Assembly: GCA_008690995.1 (NCBI GenBank)
Contig: VRMN01000001.1
Coordinates: 1,922,001-1,986,000, forward strand
From: Porphyridium purpureum
Lineage: Eukaryota > Rhodophyta > Bangiophyceae > Porphyridiales > Porphyridiaceae
Reading direction: 5' to 3'
DNA: 64,000 nt
The notes beneath the pieces were generated by a model, which worked only from the letters and a program-made list of their open reading frames with translations, was not told where the DNA came from and searched no databases. The translations under genes were made by a program, and so were the position numbers. Below, piece after piece: positions 26,346 to 36,703 of the stretch (its first letter is position 1; the number at the start of each line of letters is the position of its first letter).

Positions 26346-28003
26346 TATGAAATTGGATGATCTCCAGTGTGGCCTCCTTGATGGTCTTGGTCTGGCTCTG
26401 CTGTTTGGTCGCGCGTACTTCGATGCCCCATTCCGTGCGATGCTCTGCATACATATATGCCTCCTTGCAAATCAAGTGAGAGACCCAGAATGTGTGTCTG
26501 GTGTCATTTTGTATCGGCCGACCGGACACGCGGCTATGCAACACGCTAACATCGCGTTTGACGTGGAGGACTGTCATTCTGTGTTTTGCGTTTGTTTGCC
26601 TCGCTGATGCGAATTGAATCCGCTTCCAATACTTTCCAGCGTAACGTGAGGATTCGTGAATTACTCACTATGCGTAATTTTGCGCAAGCCTTACGAGAAA
26701 ACCAAACACGCGGATACGAAAGAAAGCTCCTACCTGGGCCATACGACGGAGGAAGGCCATGCCTGCCCGGAGCTGACTCCGAATACGAAAATGGTGCCTT
26801 TGTTTGTGGCCGCGCTGCACTGGCTAAGCAGCACCATTGCGCGAGCGTCGATGCTTCTCATTGCGGATACCCTTGCACCTCGTCTTTTGCCTGCCAGTAG
26901 CCACGTCAGACTCCTCTTAACCCTGCAATCGCTCTGATATTTATGACGGCCTTGTGCGCAGAAAAGCATGCGGGGCATAGAACATCAACCGAGCACTGCG
27001 CGACATGGGGGTCACTATTCTCACATATTTATTTTTCCGTCCTTCTTCTCGATGTTCGATATCAACATTCCAACGCCCGCCACATGTCTTGAACAGAGGC
27101 GGAGTGCAGAGTTTGTGGTGGTGCATGTGCCTGCCAGTCAGCACGTCCTGTCAGACCGCACCGACTTCCCTGTCGCCACGAATCACTGTACACTACTTTA
27201 AACCAAAAGGTTGAAGCAAATCGCGCGCTTGCAATAAAAGATGCATCCATCTAAACCGTGGTTCTTACATATGATCCAGACGGTACAGTGAGGACCGAGC
27301 ACGTTCGAACTGGCTTGTGGCGCGTGCATGATTGCGCATGCTCAGGGAAATCGCTGCTTCATGTACCATGCCCATGGGCTGCTTCAACACTTCCGGCATA
27401 CCCCAAGTCGAAGCGTCGTGAACACGGTAATGCGTGGGTTGCCGTGCAAATTGGCGCCACTTCTCCGTCGAAACAAATTGCAAAAAAAGGGCCCGGCGCA
27501 AAACCGTATCTGCTTAAGGTCAAGTTGGCGTCTCAAGACGGAACGCAAAGTCGGAATGCTGCCTTGGGAGAGTGCACATCCTTTCGGACTCGAGCACGGT
27601 AGAGAAATTAATGACATGGACAAGAACGAGAGCGCAACTTCAAAAAGGCACCGCGACCGGGCGTGGACGCTTCCTTCAACAAATGATTTTGAGTACAACG
27701 TCGCACACTGAGGAAAACGTCAAACTCTTGCACCATGGAAGATGTGCATTGTCGAGCGATCTTTGCGCGCTGTGAAGCAATTTAAGACTAGATGCCGATG
27801 AATGAGGATCGTTTGATTCTCCCGGAGATCAAACTGGCGAGCAAGAAGTCAAGCGCCCGCAACGATGAAGACGTGTCTCCAGGACAAGCGTACATCACGT
27901 CTGGATCAAGCAGAAAACGCGTCGCAAACAATTAGGGCCCACGGTAAACTACTCATGAAGCTGTCGGATGGTAGACTGCTCTAATCTTCACGATCGCTTG
28001 CGC
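26346..28003. other. Gene-poor region between two small paralogues
   Basis: This 1.66 kb stretch has only short unsupported frames. A GTACAGTG motif lies at 27283-27290 and an inverted copy at about 27186. A short ATG frame of about 47 codons begins at 27792 but shows no similarity to its neighbours. Non-coding transcripts cannot be excluded. Confidence 0.4.
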
Positions 28004-28279
28004 CTAAAATCTCGCCTCTTCCTCTGATTCCTCATCCTCTTCCTTCTCGTCAACCTCCGGGATGGGCGGAAGGACGGGTTTCAGCTTGGGTAGCTTACGT
28101 GGAGCCGTGATCTTCAAGACACAATCCCAGCATCCAAACCGGACCTCCAAATGCGGCGTAGAACGTGCGGGAGCTCTCCAGCTCAAGGAGTTCCTGAGTT
28201 CCAGTCCCTCCGTCTCATTCCTTCGAACGTGCTCCACCCAACCCAGTGGCGCCACACTCAGCGGACCTTGCGCTGCCAT
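28004..28279 (-). CDS. Small protein with CWDC...IPEVD signature, family member B (unknown function)
   Basis: This 91-residue paralogue of the protein at 26025-26345 contains HLEVRFGCWDCVLKI, then 19 residues after the second Cys IPEVDEKEEDEESEEE. It ends in a strongly acidic tail. The N-terminus MAAQGPLSVAPLGW is shared in outline with the copy at 42913 (VIPVQW). A TATA-like GGTATAAATC (minus strand, about 28358-28367) lies roughly 85 bases before the ATG at 28279, which supports transcription. The function is unknown; the acidic tail and basic Pro-Arg-Lys linker would fit a protein-binding adaptor, but that is speculation. Confidence 0.65.
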   Translation of the reverse strand: MAAQGPLSVAPLGWVEHVRRNETEGLELRNSLSWRAPARSTPHLEVRFGCWDCVLKITAPRKLPKLKPVLPPIPEVDEKEEDEESEEEARF

Positions 28280-28888
28280 TTCGCTACTTGCCACCAAGAC
28301 GCTCTCGAGCCCTGAGTGTTCCCTCGCGGCATTGTCAGGGGCGACATTTCATCCTTCGATTTATACCCCGACCTGGCTCGCCTGCCTGCAATCACTGCTC
28401 ATGCGAGCGTAGGGCACTGAGAAGGCTTAAACATTATCCCACGCAGAAATAATGGCACTTCTCTGCAGAATGACCAACTAGGGCCGTCAGTTACTCCTCG
28501 ACAACATGTTCCAAAGTGCCCATCTCCGCCGCAATCCGTTAAGAACTCTTCGATGTGGCTCCCTGGCAGTACTGAAAAGCCGTCTGACAGACCAAAAAGA
28601 TACTATGGCTTTCTCACGGTCTCAATCCAATGATACTCAATACCACGTGGAAAGAATCACGCCATCAATCGACGAAGTGGACGGAAGCGCAAACCACGAT
28701 GCAGAGTCGCTTCTGCGTGGCTGTTGTCCAGCTCATGCTCGGGCGCTACGGGTCCTTGTCACCCCACTGAGAAACGCTCACGGGTGTACCTCAAGGGTCT
28801 GTGAATCCCTCAAGTACAGTGGGTACACTTATCCGATGAAACAGGCGACTGCGTGCGAGCGGCCAGGTGGACGGACAACTGGCTCGGC
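28280..28888. other. Intergenic region upstream of small protein B and downstream of SDS22
   Basis: These 609 bases include the TATA-like element of the small gene at about 28362 and a GTACAGTG motif at 28813-28820. No gene was recognised. Confidence 0.45.
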
Positions 28889-29857
28889 TCACTTGACAAG
28901 ATTCGCATCGAGCTGAGTGAGACGCGGCAGCGCGTCCAAAATGCGCTGCTTGTACTGCTCTGGCTGCTCTGTCTGCAGTGGGTTTCCTTCCAGGTAGACG
29001 CATGTGAGATTCGGCAGGTCCACCAGCTCGCTCAACGCGCCGAAATCACAAATGGCGTTGCCGTTTAGCCACAGCTCCTGTAGCTTCTTGAGATGAGACA
29101 CATTTTCCAGCACCCGGATGCGGTTGGATCCAAGGTCCAACACGCGCAGTTCTGTGAGCTCCTCCAGTCCTTCGATTTTCTCGATCCCGTTATGTGAGAG
29201 ATAGAGCTCCTCCAGGTTCTTGAGCGCTCCCAGATTTTCAATCTTCACAATGCGGTTGCTTTGCAGCGACAGAATGCGTAGGTTACGCAGGGGGTCCAAA
29301 TTTTCGAGCCGAGCAATCTTGTTCCTGCCAAGCCACAGGGAGCGTAAACCCACCAGCGATCCCATGTTTTCGATCACGCGGATGCGGTTGTCACCCAGCT
29401 CGAGCATCTCCAGCTCACCTAAAGCGTCAAGGTTCTCGATCTTGGTGATCTTGTTTGCAATCAGATACAGTTCCTTCAGCATCGGCAAGTTCTTCGAGTC
29501 CACCATCTCGAGCTTCGTCAGTGTGCGTAGCGTATTGAACGACAGGTCAAGCCGTTCCAGCTTTTCAAGTCCCTCAAACGCCGCAGGATCAACCTCTTCG
29601 ACAAAGTTCATGTACAAATCGAGGTCTTCTAGACATTTCAGTCGATTCAGTTCCGCCGGAAGCCGCCTGATTTCATTCTGGCGGAGCGTGAGCCGCTGTA
29701 GTTGATCCAGGTGCTCCAGCCGCTCAAACCGCTTGATCCGATTGTTTGTCAAGTCCAACTCGCGCGTCGAGCTGTCAATCCCGTCTGGCACCTCCCCGGA
29801 AGCCAGATGAGATAAGTCTATGTACCCGGCATCGTTCCCGTCAACCTCTGACCCCAT
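28889..29857 (-). CDS. SDS22: Protein phosphatase 1 regulatory subunit SDS22 (LRR)
   Basis: This 322-residue protein is made almost wholly of about twelve 22-residue SDS22-type leucine-rich repeats. They have the pattern LxxLxLxxNxIxxIENLxxL, for example LELGDNRIRVIENMGSLVG and LYLSHNGIEKIEGLEELTEL. It ends in the typical LRR cap ALPRLTQLDANLV. SDS22 (PPP1R7) binds PP1 catalytic subunit and helps its maturation and its nuclear and mitotic roles. Its length is close to yeast Sds22 (338). The ATG at 29857 is the only reasonable start. It is divergent from the phycobiliprotein lyase gene with only 129 bases between start codons. Confidence 0.92.
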   Translation of the reverse strand: MGSEVDGNDAGYIDLSHLASGEVPDGIDSSTRELDLTNNRIKRFERLEHLDQLQRLTLRQNEIRRLPAELNRLKCLEDLDLYMNFVEEVDPAAFEGLEKLERLDLSFNTLRTLTKLEMVDSKNLPMLKELYLIANKITKIENLDALGELEMLELGDNRIRVIENMGSLVGLRSLWLGRNKIARLENLDPLRNLRILSLQSNRIVKIENLGALKNLEELYLSHNGIEKIEGLEELTELRVLDLGSNRIRVLENVSHLKKLQELWLNGNAICDFGALSELVDLPNLTCVYLEGNPLQTEQPEQYKQRILDALPRLTQLDANLVK

Positions 29858-29986
29858 ATCGAGCCTTCACTAGATTCCCGATGCCTCGCTCTTCCAACCA
29901 CGTACCCGCCATGTCGTAGTGTGCAAAGTGTTTAAGACGGCGAAGGCGGAAAGAGAAAGGCGGAAAGGGAGAAGGGAGCCACAGTC
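29858..29986. promoter_or_regulatory. Compact divergent promoter of SDS22 and the CpeT-type lyase
   Basis: Only 129 bases separate the two ATGs, so both promoters and 5' UTRs must fit here. The half next to the lyase is a purine-rich run (about 29940-29979). No clear TATA box is visible. Confidence 0.5.
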
Positions 29987-30805
29987 ATGGCGTGCTTTCT
30001 AAGTGCAGCGGCAGGTACGCCAGTACAGCTGAAGGGTGGAAAGTATACCGAGGCCAAGTGCAGGTCGTGGTCAAAGGCCGCTATGGTGAAGCGACGCGAT
30101 GAGACGAGAATGACGCATCTTTACATGAGTGAGCAAGGCCCTTCGAGTAGAAGTAACGCACAAGTCTCCTCGGATCAATCAGCAGATGCAGCGGCTTTGT
30201 ACAAATTGGGGTGCTGCTTGGCAAAGGACTGGAGCAACAAGCAACAGGCTGCCGAGAACCCGCCGCTTTGGGCACATATCCACGTGTGCTTTCGTCCGCT
30301 GCCCAAGACGTTTTTCGCGTCTCAGGGCATTCCCGAGTGCATCTCGTTCTACACAGAGTCTGCCTATGACTACATGATATCGCGGCCATACAAGAACTCG
30401 GTGGTGCGGATCGCGCCAGGCACAAAAGCGAATGGCACTCTCGAGCTCTTCTCTTACAAAATCACGGAAAACCCGGAGCTCCTGTTCTACGGGTCTCGTG
30501 ATCGCAGCTTGCTCGATGATTTCACGTGTGATCATCTCGCTCAGTTGCCAGAGGGGTGCAATTTGGTGTACGAGTGGGACGCGGTCGAGCGCATGTACCG
30601 CGGATACACACGCCCGGGGAAGCAGTGCAAAATGCCCAAGGGCGGCTACTTGTGCTCGGAGGCCACACTCACAGAGGATCATTATACGAGCTGGGATACG
30701 GGACGCGACTTTGATACAGACGAGATTCTTTGGGGCGCCGCAGGCGGTGCCTTTGACTTTTACCCGGAGGAGAGTTTCGCGCATGAAGTGCCGAAACTTG
30801 GGTAG
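29987..30805 (+). CDS. Phycobiliprotein chromophore lyase, CpeT/CpcT family, plastid-targeted
   Basis: This 272-residue protein matches CpeT/CpcT (DUF1001) lyases, which attach phycoerythrobilin or phycocyanobilin to a Cys of the phycobiliprotein beta subunit. Diagnostic segments are the WSNKQQAAENPPLWAHIHV motif (about 82-100), RPLPKTFF, FYTESAYDYMISRPYKN, and the C-terminal half with GKQCKMPKGGYL, SWDTGRDFDTDE and LWGAAGGAFDFY. Cyanobacterial members have about 200 residues. The extra 65-70 N-terminal residues are basic and Ser/Ala-rich with an early Phe, as in red-algal plastid transit peptides. Whether it serves phycoerythrin or phycocyanin cannot be decided by eye. It is the main evidence that the organism is a red alga. 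Confidence 0.93.
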   Translation: MACFLSAAAGTPVQLKGGKYTEAKCRSWSKAAMVKRRDETRMTHLYMSEQGPSSRSNAQVSSDQSADAAALYKLGCCLAKDWSNKQQAAENPPLWAHIHVCFRPLPKTFFASQGIPECISFYTESAYDYMISRPYKNSVVRIAPGTKANGTLELFSYKITENPELLFYGSRDRSLLDDFTCDHLAQLPEGCNLVYEWDAVERMYRGYTRPGKQCKMPKGGYLCSEATLTEDHYTSWDTGRDFDTDEILWGAAGGAFDFYPEESFAHEVPKLG

Positions 30806-31034
30806 TCGGGTCGTGCTCGTTTCAAGAGTATTCACACTTAAGGTTTGCTGTCAAAGTAGAATTCATATGTCTGAGGCTACGGGCAGACATGCTGCCCGGG
30901 CTTGTGACGTGTGCAGTTCTCCGGACAAATACCGAATGTGGTCATTCTCAGAGAAAGAGGATAGTCTTCCGTGCGGGATGGACAAGAATGTTAATTCGAT
31001 CCTTAGTTCAAGAACAACTTTTATTTTCGCCACT

Positions 31035-33011
31035 CTAAATAGAAACAGAAAAAGCGGAACCGTTTGCATTCTGCACAGGTAGGACCACGGGACTGAGAAG
31101 AGACCACTCGTACCACACTTTGTCACCGTCCTGGCGTCTCCAAAACTGGGCCTGGCAAATACTTTCAGCGGGGAGCAGGGGTGCACTCCGCAAGGGAAAC
31201 AGCACCGAAAGCCAACTGTGCATGCCGTGTGTATGCGTTCCTGGTACCGTTGAAATTCCGATGTCCTTGTATAGTCTCGCCTCAAAGTATGCGCCAAAGC
31301 CGTGCAAGCGTGTGCTTTCGAGCACACCAAACTCAACGCACTGCGTTTGTTCTGACTGCGACATGGTTAAACCCGTAGATGCGTCGGCCAAGTTCGGCAG
31401 ACTGAAATCAAAGCACGCCTGCACGGCCGCAATCTGCAAAGCGCGATGCATGGCAACGACGTACGGGCAGTCAAATGCCGAAACACCTTCGTCGCCAATT
31501 AGACAAACTTCAGAGTAGAGCTTGGGTGAAGTGATTGGCGCAACATAAGTCGTAATATTCGACGGAATCACGACCGTGTCCTCCTTAAAGTAGCGGGAAA
31601 TGCCCTCGACGTACTCAGGCAGCATTTCATTGTCGCCCATCGCGCCAATCATTTCAGATACTACGAGGTCCACTCGCACGGCGCTTTCCCAATCGCGCGG
31701 GTCCCCGTATACAATGTTAACATTGGTCCAGCCCAGCTCTACCTTCATATTCTGAAGTGAGACGAGCGTGTTGCTGTTGCGCTCGAGCACTATGATTTTG
31801 GCCTTGCGTTCATATTCGGTCAAGCATTCGTTCACTACGCGGACCATCCCACCGCGTCCGCCACCAAGTACAACAATTACCATTACGGTCTGGTCTGCGG
31901 CCCGATGCTCTGAAAGATACAGCTTGATTGCATCCGCGTACTTGCCAAACTTGACAGCATCGGCCTCTTGAAAGTCAAATCGCTGTGCCTCGAGGTTGGT
32001 GCGGAACGGCTTGCCTAGTGGTTGCAAGTAGTCATGAAAAATCTCACGGATCTGCTCCGCGTCGCCTTCCGGCGGCTGCTTACCGAACAAGTGTGCGAGA
32101 TACTGCACGTACAGCTTGTTTGCGCCCCCGTCCTTATCGATCTTGACATTAGGCTCGTCGCTGATGCAAAACAAGGGTTGGTACTTAAACATGGCCTTGA
32201 GAAAATCCTGGTGTCGCTTACTCAGAACAGGGTAGCCCAGCTTGTTCGGCACAAACGCGTTCTTGTTGATCAAAAACACATACACAAACTCTGCCAACCA
32301 GCGCTCAAGCACCGCCTTTGTCGGCAGCTCCGAGCTCATTTCTAGCATAAGGCCTAGGTTCGGATGGTTTCCGCTGAACGAACGCACAAACTCCCACTTT
32401 AGCCATGCACTGCTTGCGTGCTCCAGCTCGCTCTCCGCAACCATGTCTTGCGAGTCGTTCGATTCTCTCGAGCCGTCGACAGTTGAACCAGCCGCCGAAC
32501 CTGGCAAGGTCAGCGAGCCCAAGCCCACCTTGATCAGGATCTGCATGAACGGGTACCTATTAAGCGTGCAGCACACTACTCGTGCAAAGTTTGAGATGGT
32601 AACTGCGTTCGCATCTGGAATATCGATCACGATGGCTTGCATGGACAAATAATTTGCAAAGCTCACTTCACGGTCAAGACTCCATTCGGAAAATTGGCGC
32701 ACCTTATCTATTGGCGAGTCAAGCCGCAGCCATGGACTTACACGTCCAATAATCGCCGTTTTCCACTCCTTGGACGTGAGCTCGGACTCAGAGCGACACA
32801 ACGGCTGCAGCGCGTCCGTGCTTTTGGCGTCTAGGAACGGGCTCTTCCCACCTTTCAACGCGGCTGCATACCGTGTGTGAACGATGGGAGCCACCACAAA
32901 ATCGCAACCATCCGTCTCTAGGAGCTCTAGTGTCGGCTTCAGGCGTTCCACGTACGGAAAACTCACTCCGATACTGATCTGCTTACCACTTACCGGATGC
33001 GTTACCACCAT
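31035..33011 (-). CDS. PRMT5: Type II protein arginine methyltransferase PRMT5 (Skb1)
   Basis: This 658-residue enzyme makes symmetric dimethylarginine on histones and Sm proteins. The N-terminal TIM-barrel is present, including IIGRVSPWLRLDS and SEWSLDREVSFANYLSM. The Rossmann-fold SAM site follows, with VVLGGGRGGMV in place of the usual GAGRGPLV. The double-E loop is VSEMIGAMGDNE, with E453 and E462 spaced nine apart like human E435/E444. The beta-barrel domain has LHGFGAYFEARLY, and HSWLSVLFPL and KVWYEWSLLSPV near the end. The frame is open 147 bases upstream but has no ATG before 33011. Starting there aligns the N-terminus with known PRMT5 proteins. It converges on the lyase gene, with 229 bases between stop codons. 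Confidence 0.94.
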   Translation of the reverse strand: MVVTHPVSGKQISIGVSFPYVERLKPTLELLETDGCDFVVAPIVHTRYAAALKGGKSPFLDAKSTDALQPLCRSESELTSKEWKTAIIGRVSPWLRLDSPIDKVRQFSEWSLDREVSFANYLSMQAIVIDIPDANAVTISNFARVVCCTLNRYPFMQILIKVGLGSLTLPGSAAGSTVDGSRESNDSQDMVAESELEHASSAWLKWEFVRSFSGNHPNLGLMLEMSSELPTKAVLERWLAEFVYVFLINKNAFVPNKLGYPVLSKRHQDFLKAMFKYQPLFCISDEPNVKIDKDGGANKLYVQYLAHLFGKQPPEGDAEQIREIFHDYLQPLGKPFRTNLEAQRFDFQEADAVKFGKYADAIKLYLSEHRAADQTVMVIVVLGGGRGGMVRVVNECLTEYERKAKIIVLERNSNTLVSLQNMKVELGWTNVNIVYGDPRDWESAVRVDLVVSEMIGAMGDNEMLPEYVEGISRYFKEDTVVIPSNITTYVAPITSPKLYSEVCLIGDEGVSAFDCPYVVAMHRALQIAAVQACFDFSLPNLADASTGLTMSQSEQTQCVEFGVLESTRLHGFGAYFEARLYKDIGISTVPGTHTHGMHSWLSVLFPLRSAPLLPAESICQAQFWRRQDGDKVWYEWSLLSPVVLPVQNANGSAFSVSI

Positions 33012-33827
33012 GATGAACGATCCGCCGTTGAGTACGTTTACCTGGCGAACGGTCCACGTCTCCTCTGTCTCGCCCCTCTTTCTAGCACACCCGACGCGCA
33101 AGCGCTCATGCAAAGCCAAGCAACGATGCCGCACGCGCACGCGCCCGCGCAAAGCCAAAAGACAAGGCCACGGAGTCTCACTGCTCCTTTACCGTTCTCT
33201 CTTTTTTGTGCCGCGATTCGTTTGCCGCTTTCTTTTCCTTTGTGGCTTCCCGTTCGAATCCTTGGGCTGGTCGCTTCCCCTGCGGTCCACCCAACCCGAT
33301 CCCAGCTGCTGCGGCCTGCAGGCGGATTTCGCGGGATCTCGGCGATTGCAAAACGCGCGCGAGTGCCAGCCGGCGCAAGACGACGATCGGGCGCCACACG
33401 AAGGAGACCCCGCAGCTACTCCAAGCGCCGTCGCGCGTCTCCCAACTTTCTCGCACGCGTGAGCTCAGTGTGCCAAACGGAGCGAGCCGGCCCGCTTGCT
33501 GTACTCACACCTTGACCGGTGTACTCTCTGTCAGTCAGGCTACCGCAGTAGTGTACAGTTACGTTCCGTGTCCGTCGGAATCGGCTAGCACGGGCGGGAG
33601 AAAGCGGCTCAAGTGGCTTGTGCGGGGGAAAGTTGCTTGTCGTGCTGTGATGATTCAGCAGCGTGAGCTTGTCCACGCGCCATCGGCACAGAGGACGTGC
33701 CAAAGTACTTGCTTTCTCAGTTTAGTATATGTCAAGCGAGAATAAACAAAAATTAGGATGGACACATGACGCGGCACGGAACTCGGTTCCACGGGATGCG
33801 AACGTCGACGAAAATGCGGGTCGCTAA
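33012..33827. other. Intergenic region upstream of PRMT5
   Basis: These 816 bases include the PRMT5 promoter and the 3' end of the secreted-protein gene. A GTACAGT motif lies at 33553-33559. No gene was supported; the GC-rich frames here lack features. Confidence 0.45.
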
Positions 33828-34574
33828 TTAGAGGATCGAAGGAATCAACGGACACATCGGACCGCAGCAGCACACTGGGGCAAAGTCTGCAGTGGTGATA
33901 CCAGGACTGAACTCTTCACTGCATCCACGGTAATTGTTGCTGAACGCGCACGAGTTGCCTCCTGCAAGATCGACACCCGGTGCGTCACTGTTGCCTGACG
34001 AGCCGGAACACCCTAAGGGCATGAAAATTCCGTTTGTCAAATCTCTGACCTCGTTGTTGCGGAGCTGCGCGGTGCCCGCCTCGTTACACACAGCATTGTG
34101 CAATCGGCAAATGTTGTCGCACGAAGTTGTCGCAAAATCCATCGTCATGGGATCAATCGTGCGATACCCAATCACCCAGTCATACTGTGGGGTTGAAATG
34201 AGACAGGACTCCATCACACACTCTGGATTGACGCACACGCTGGACTCGACAATACACGAGTACCCTGGCGCCATAATTGGTTCGCTGTTGTCAAAAATGT
34301 AGCTTACGGGGAGCTCGCACAGCGTGGTTTCGCACGAACCGGGCGTTCCAATGCTACACTGTTGGTCATCACGTGTGTAGCATACGCCGACCAAGCCCTC
34401 TTGCGCGCACACGCTGCTCGCGCCCAGCGCGACTAGGAGAAGCAGTCCAACTATCCATCGTCTGTCCCGGTGACACCGCGCTCGCATTTGCATTCCGCTC
34501 CCACATTCCGCCGCCGCGTGTAAAACCGATGTGCACTGCGTCTCCGACTGAATCGGACCCATTCCTCCTCTCAT
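33828..34574 (-). CDS. Secreted cysteine-rich protein (unknown function)
   Basis: This 248-residue protein is not recognised. A basic stretch then a hydrophobic core (WIVGLLLLVALGASSVCAQ) reads as a signal peptide with likely cleavage after CAQ or nearby. The mature part is small, acidic and Cys-rich (about 20 Cys), with clusters such as CETTLCELP, CVNPECVMESC, CDNICRLHNAVC and PVCCCGPMCP. This implies a disulfide-bonded extracellular or cell-surface protein. The first ATG (34574) places the hydrophobic core after residue 40, which is far for a signal peptide. An inner ATG (34493) gives a more standard one, so the true start is uncertain. No catalytic motif was seen. Confidence 0.65.
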   Translation of the reverse strand: MRGGMGPIQSETQCTSVLHAAAECGSGMQMRARCHRDRRWIVGLLLLVALGASSVCAQEGLVGVCYTRDDQQCSIGTPGSCETTLCELPVSYIFDNSEPIMAPGYSCIVESSVCVNPECVMESCLISTPQYDWVIGYRTIDPMTMDFATTSCDNICRLHNAVCNEAGTAQLRNNEVRDLTNGIFMPLGCSGSSGNSDAPGVDLAGGNSCAFSNNYRGCSEEFSPGITTADFAPVCCCGPMCPLIPSIL

Positions 34575-36703
34575 CCCCCTCCTCCCTTCCTAGACCTCTC
34601 AGCCGCAGATATACGATACGCTTCCCGGGCGACGCGCCTCCGCTTCCCTTCACGCAGCACAAGGCGATACAATGGCGCGCAAGACCTACAGTGCTTCAAC
34701 CGGTCAAATGACCATACCCTCCACCCCACCGCAATGCGCCCTTCACGTTTCCTCTTCTTCACCCCCCCTCCTTTCTGTCGGCAGGCCCGACCCCCCCTCT
34801 GTGCTCCCACTTTTTGTGTGCACCATGACCGCCGCAGCGACCGTACACATGGCCGACGCGGATTTCCGGACTTCGGTAATTCCGGATTTCGGTCATCCAG
34901 CACCACAAGCCAAACCGAACTTCCTCACCGGCCTTTTCGTGTTGGCACAGCCGCGCGCGTGTCTTTCTACGCGGCTCACGTCCATCAAAGGCATGAGTTT
35001 ATGATTTGTAGTCGTTATGGTTTCCATGTTTTCATGCCACTTTTGGATGCAAAACTGATGCCGGGGCCAGGGGCGGCGGCGCAGATTCAGCACGCAGATG
35101 CAAACCGTTTTGAATTTACCTTTGTTGTTTGTTATTTGTACTTCAATAACGCACGCTGACGCGTTGAGCGTGGAACAGCGAGAACGCGCGCAGAGAGTCC
35201 GAAACGGACGCGCCCTCCCATCCAAACGCCTCGATTTTGCACTCACGCTATTTTTGGCTCACCCGGCCTGAATCCGCACGCGATAGGTGGAAAAATACAA
35301 AAGCTCAAAAAATCATAGAACGCATACAATTATATATACAGGCGCAGAGGATTCTGCCCAAAAAAAACATGGCGAGCAGCGCAGCGGTCAGCAAGCGTTC
35401 CGTGGAAGGAAGATTCGGTGTGGGTACAGTTGCGTCGAGAATGCGGAGAGGTACAGTGACCGGTGAAACGAGCTGGAGCTGGACCGGTGGCGCGCTAAGT
35501 TTACACGCACGGTGTCACGGCTTGTAAATCGTTCGGTGTGCATGGGTGTATATGTTTGTGAATGTATAGAAAGAGGTGGCGGGTTCTGGGAATCATGAGA
35601 GACTGATTACAGCGCTCGGAAACTTCTGATTTCGGCGCTGCAACGTGCGGCACAAGCACATGGAATAGGCTCTTCCTGCGGGGCTTGGCGAGTCCTCGAA
35701 CGACCTTGCGCGCAAGGCGGTGCAGACTTTGAAATCGGCTGATTCATGCACGCACGTGGGTCGATCTCCTGGGGTTCCATGCTTCCTCGCCGTGATGCCA
35801 CGCCCTGTTCGATGGAAACGGTAGGCCGCATTCTACATGATGAAGTAATAAATTGCTACGCTGGGGAGACTCCCACGTTTAATGTCGCGCAGTGTGACCC
35901 CCGCGGCGCGAATTTGGCCGCAAGTTTGACGGAATCAATAAATTCACGCGATGCGTTGAGCGGAGCAGTGTCCGAGGCAAAACAATGGATTCGACTGGGA
36001 CAATTCACTTTGCCCACGAACCTCCTACAGATCACGTGTAATACATTTTCTGCCACTCCTAGGCGGGCTATTGTTGATGGGCTCAACATATCGTACTCTC
36101 CGTAGTACGGCCTCTCAGGCGCTCTGCTGGACGCGTGCCCGGAAAATGCCGTCTGCATGTTGATATCGTAGCTAACCATAATTGTCTCGACTTCAACCCA
36201 GCAGTTGGATAGTTGTCTGATGGATGGTCACCTCCTCAAGATGCTGCGCCATCAAAGAACTCCCCAGGCCAAAGTTCGCTGCACGTGCGGTGCAGGCGGC
36301 ATCTGCGTCAAGTGACGGCCTGCCGAGATTCGTGCATTGGCGACCGTACTGAGTTACCTCGTTCGATTCAGAAGAAAACGGTACCCTGCCTAGGCATCCT
36401 CATCCGGAACGACGTTTTCCATGTGGCCTCTTCAGAGTGCGTGCTCACTTCACATGCCGCACGTCCAATTCACAGGGACTGAGACTCTTCGTCCATCGTT
36501 TTCGCGAAGTCCCGGGCACATCAGACTTGGCCCTCACGGCCAACACGCGATCGACATTTCTGTGCGGGCTTTCAGTGACACAACTGCACTGTGTGCCCAT
36601 TACTTGGCGATCGCCATGCATTCGCGAATGCGCTCCCTCTGACGTTCGAACTTGTATTGCCTTTCACGCTCAATCGAGTCCCGAATATCCAAAGTTCTCG
36701 AAA
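34575..36703. other. Gene-free region of 2.1 kb
   Basis: No convincing coding sequence was found. The region has pyrimidine-rich runs (about 34560-34610 and 34745-34800) next to the secreted-protein gene. A short direct repeat of TTCCGGA-TTCGGT lies at about 34863-34895. Two GTACAGT motifs (35424 and 35451) are not close to any recognised start. A TTCGATTC box at about 36361 has no tRNA-like context. An unrecognised transcript, or an upstream exon of the gene at 36704, remains possible. Confidence 0.45.

Noticed and set aside
26092-26607. A 171-codon plus-strand frame opposite small protein A
   Set aside because: The minus-strand frame has paralogues with a conserved signature. The plus-strand frame has none.
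35746-36105. A 119-codon plus-strand ATG frame in the 2.1 kb gene-free region
   Set aside because: It has no similarity to any motif I recognise, and its opposite strand is equally open. There is not enough support for a gene.
36355-36372. A GTTCGATTC box resembling a tRNA T-loop
   Set aside because: No A-box, acceptor stem or anticodon arm could be folded at the required spacing upstream.
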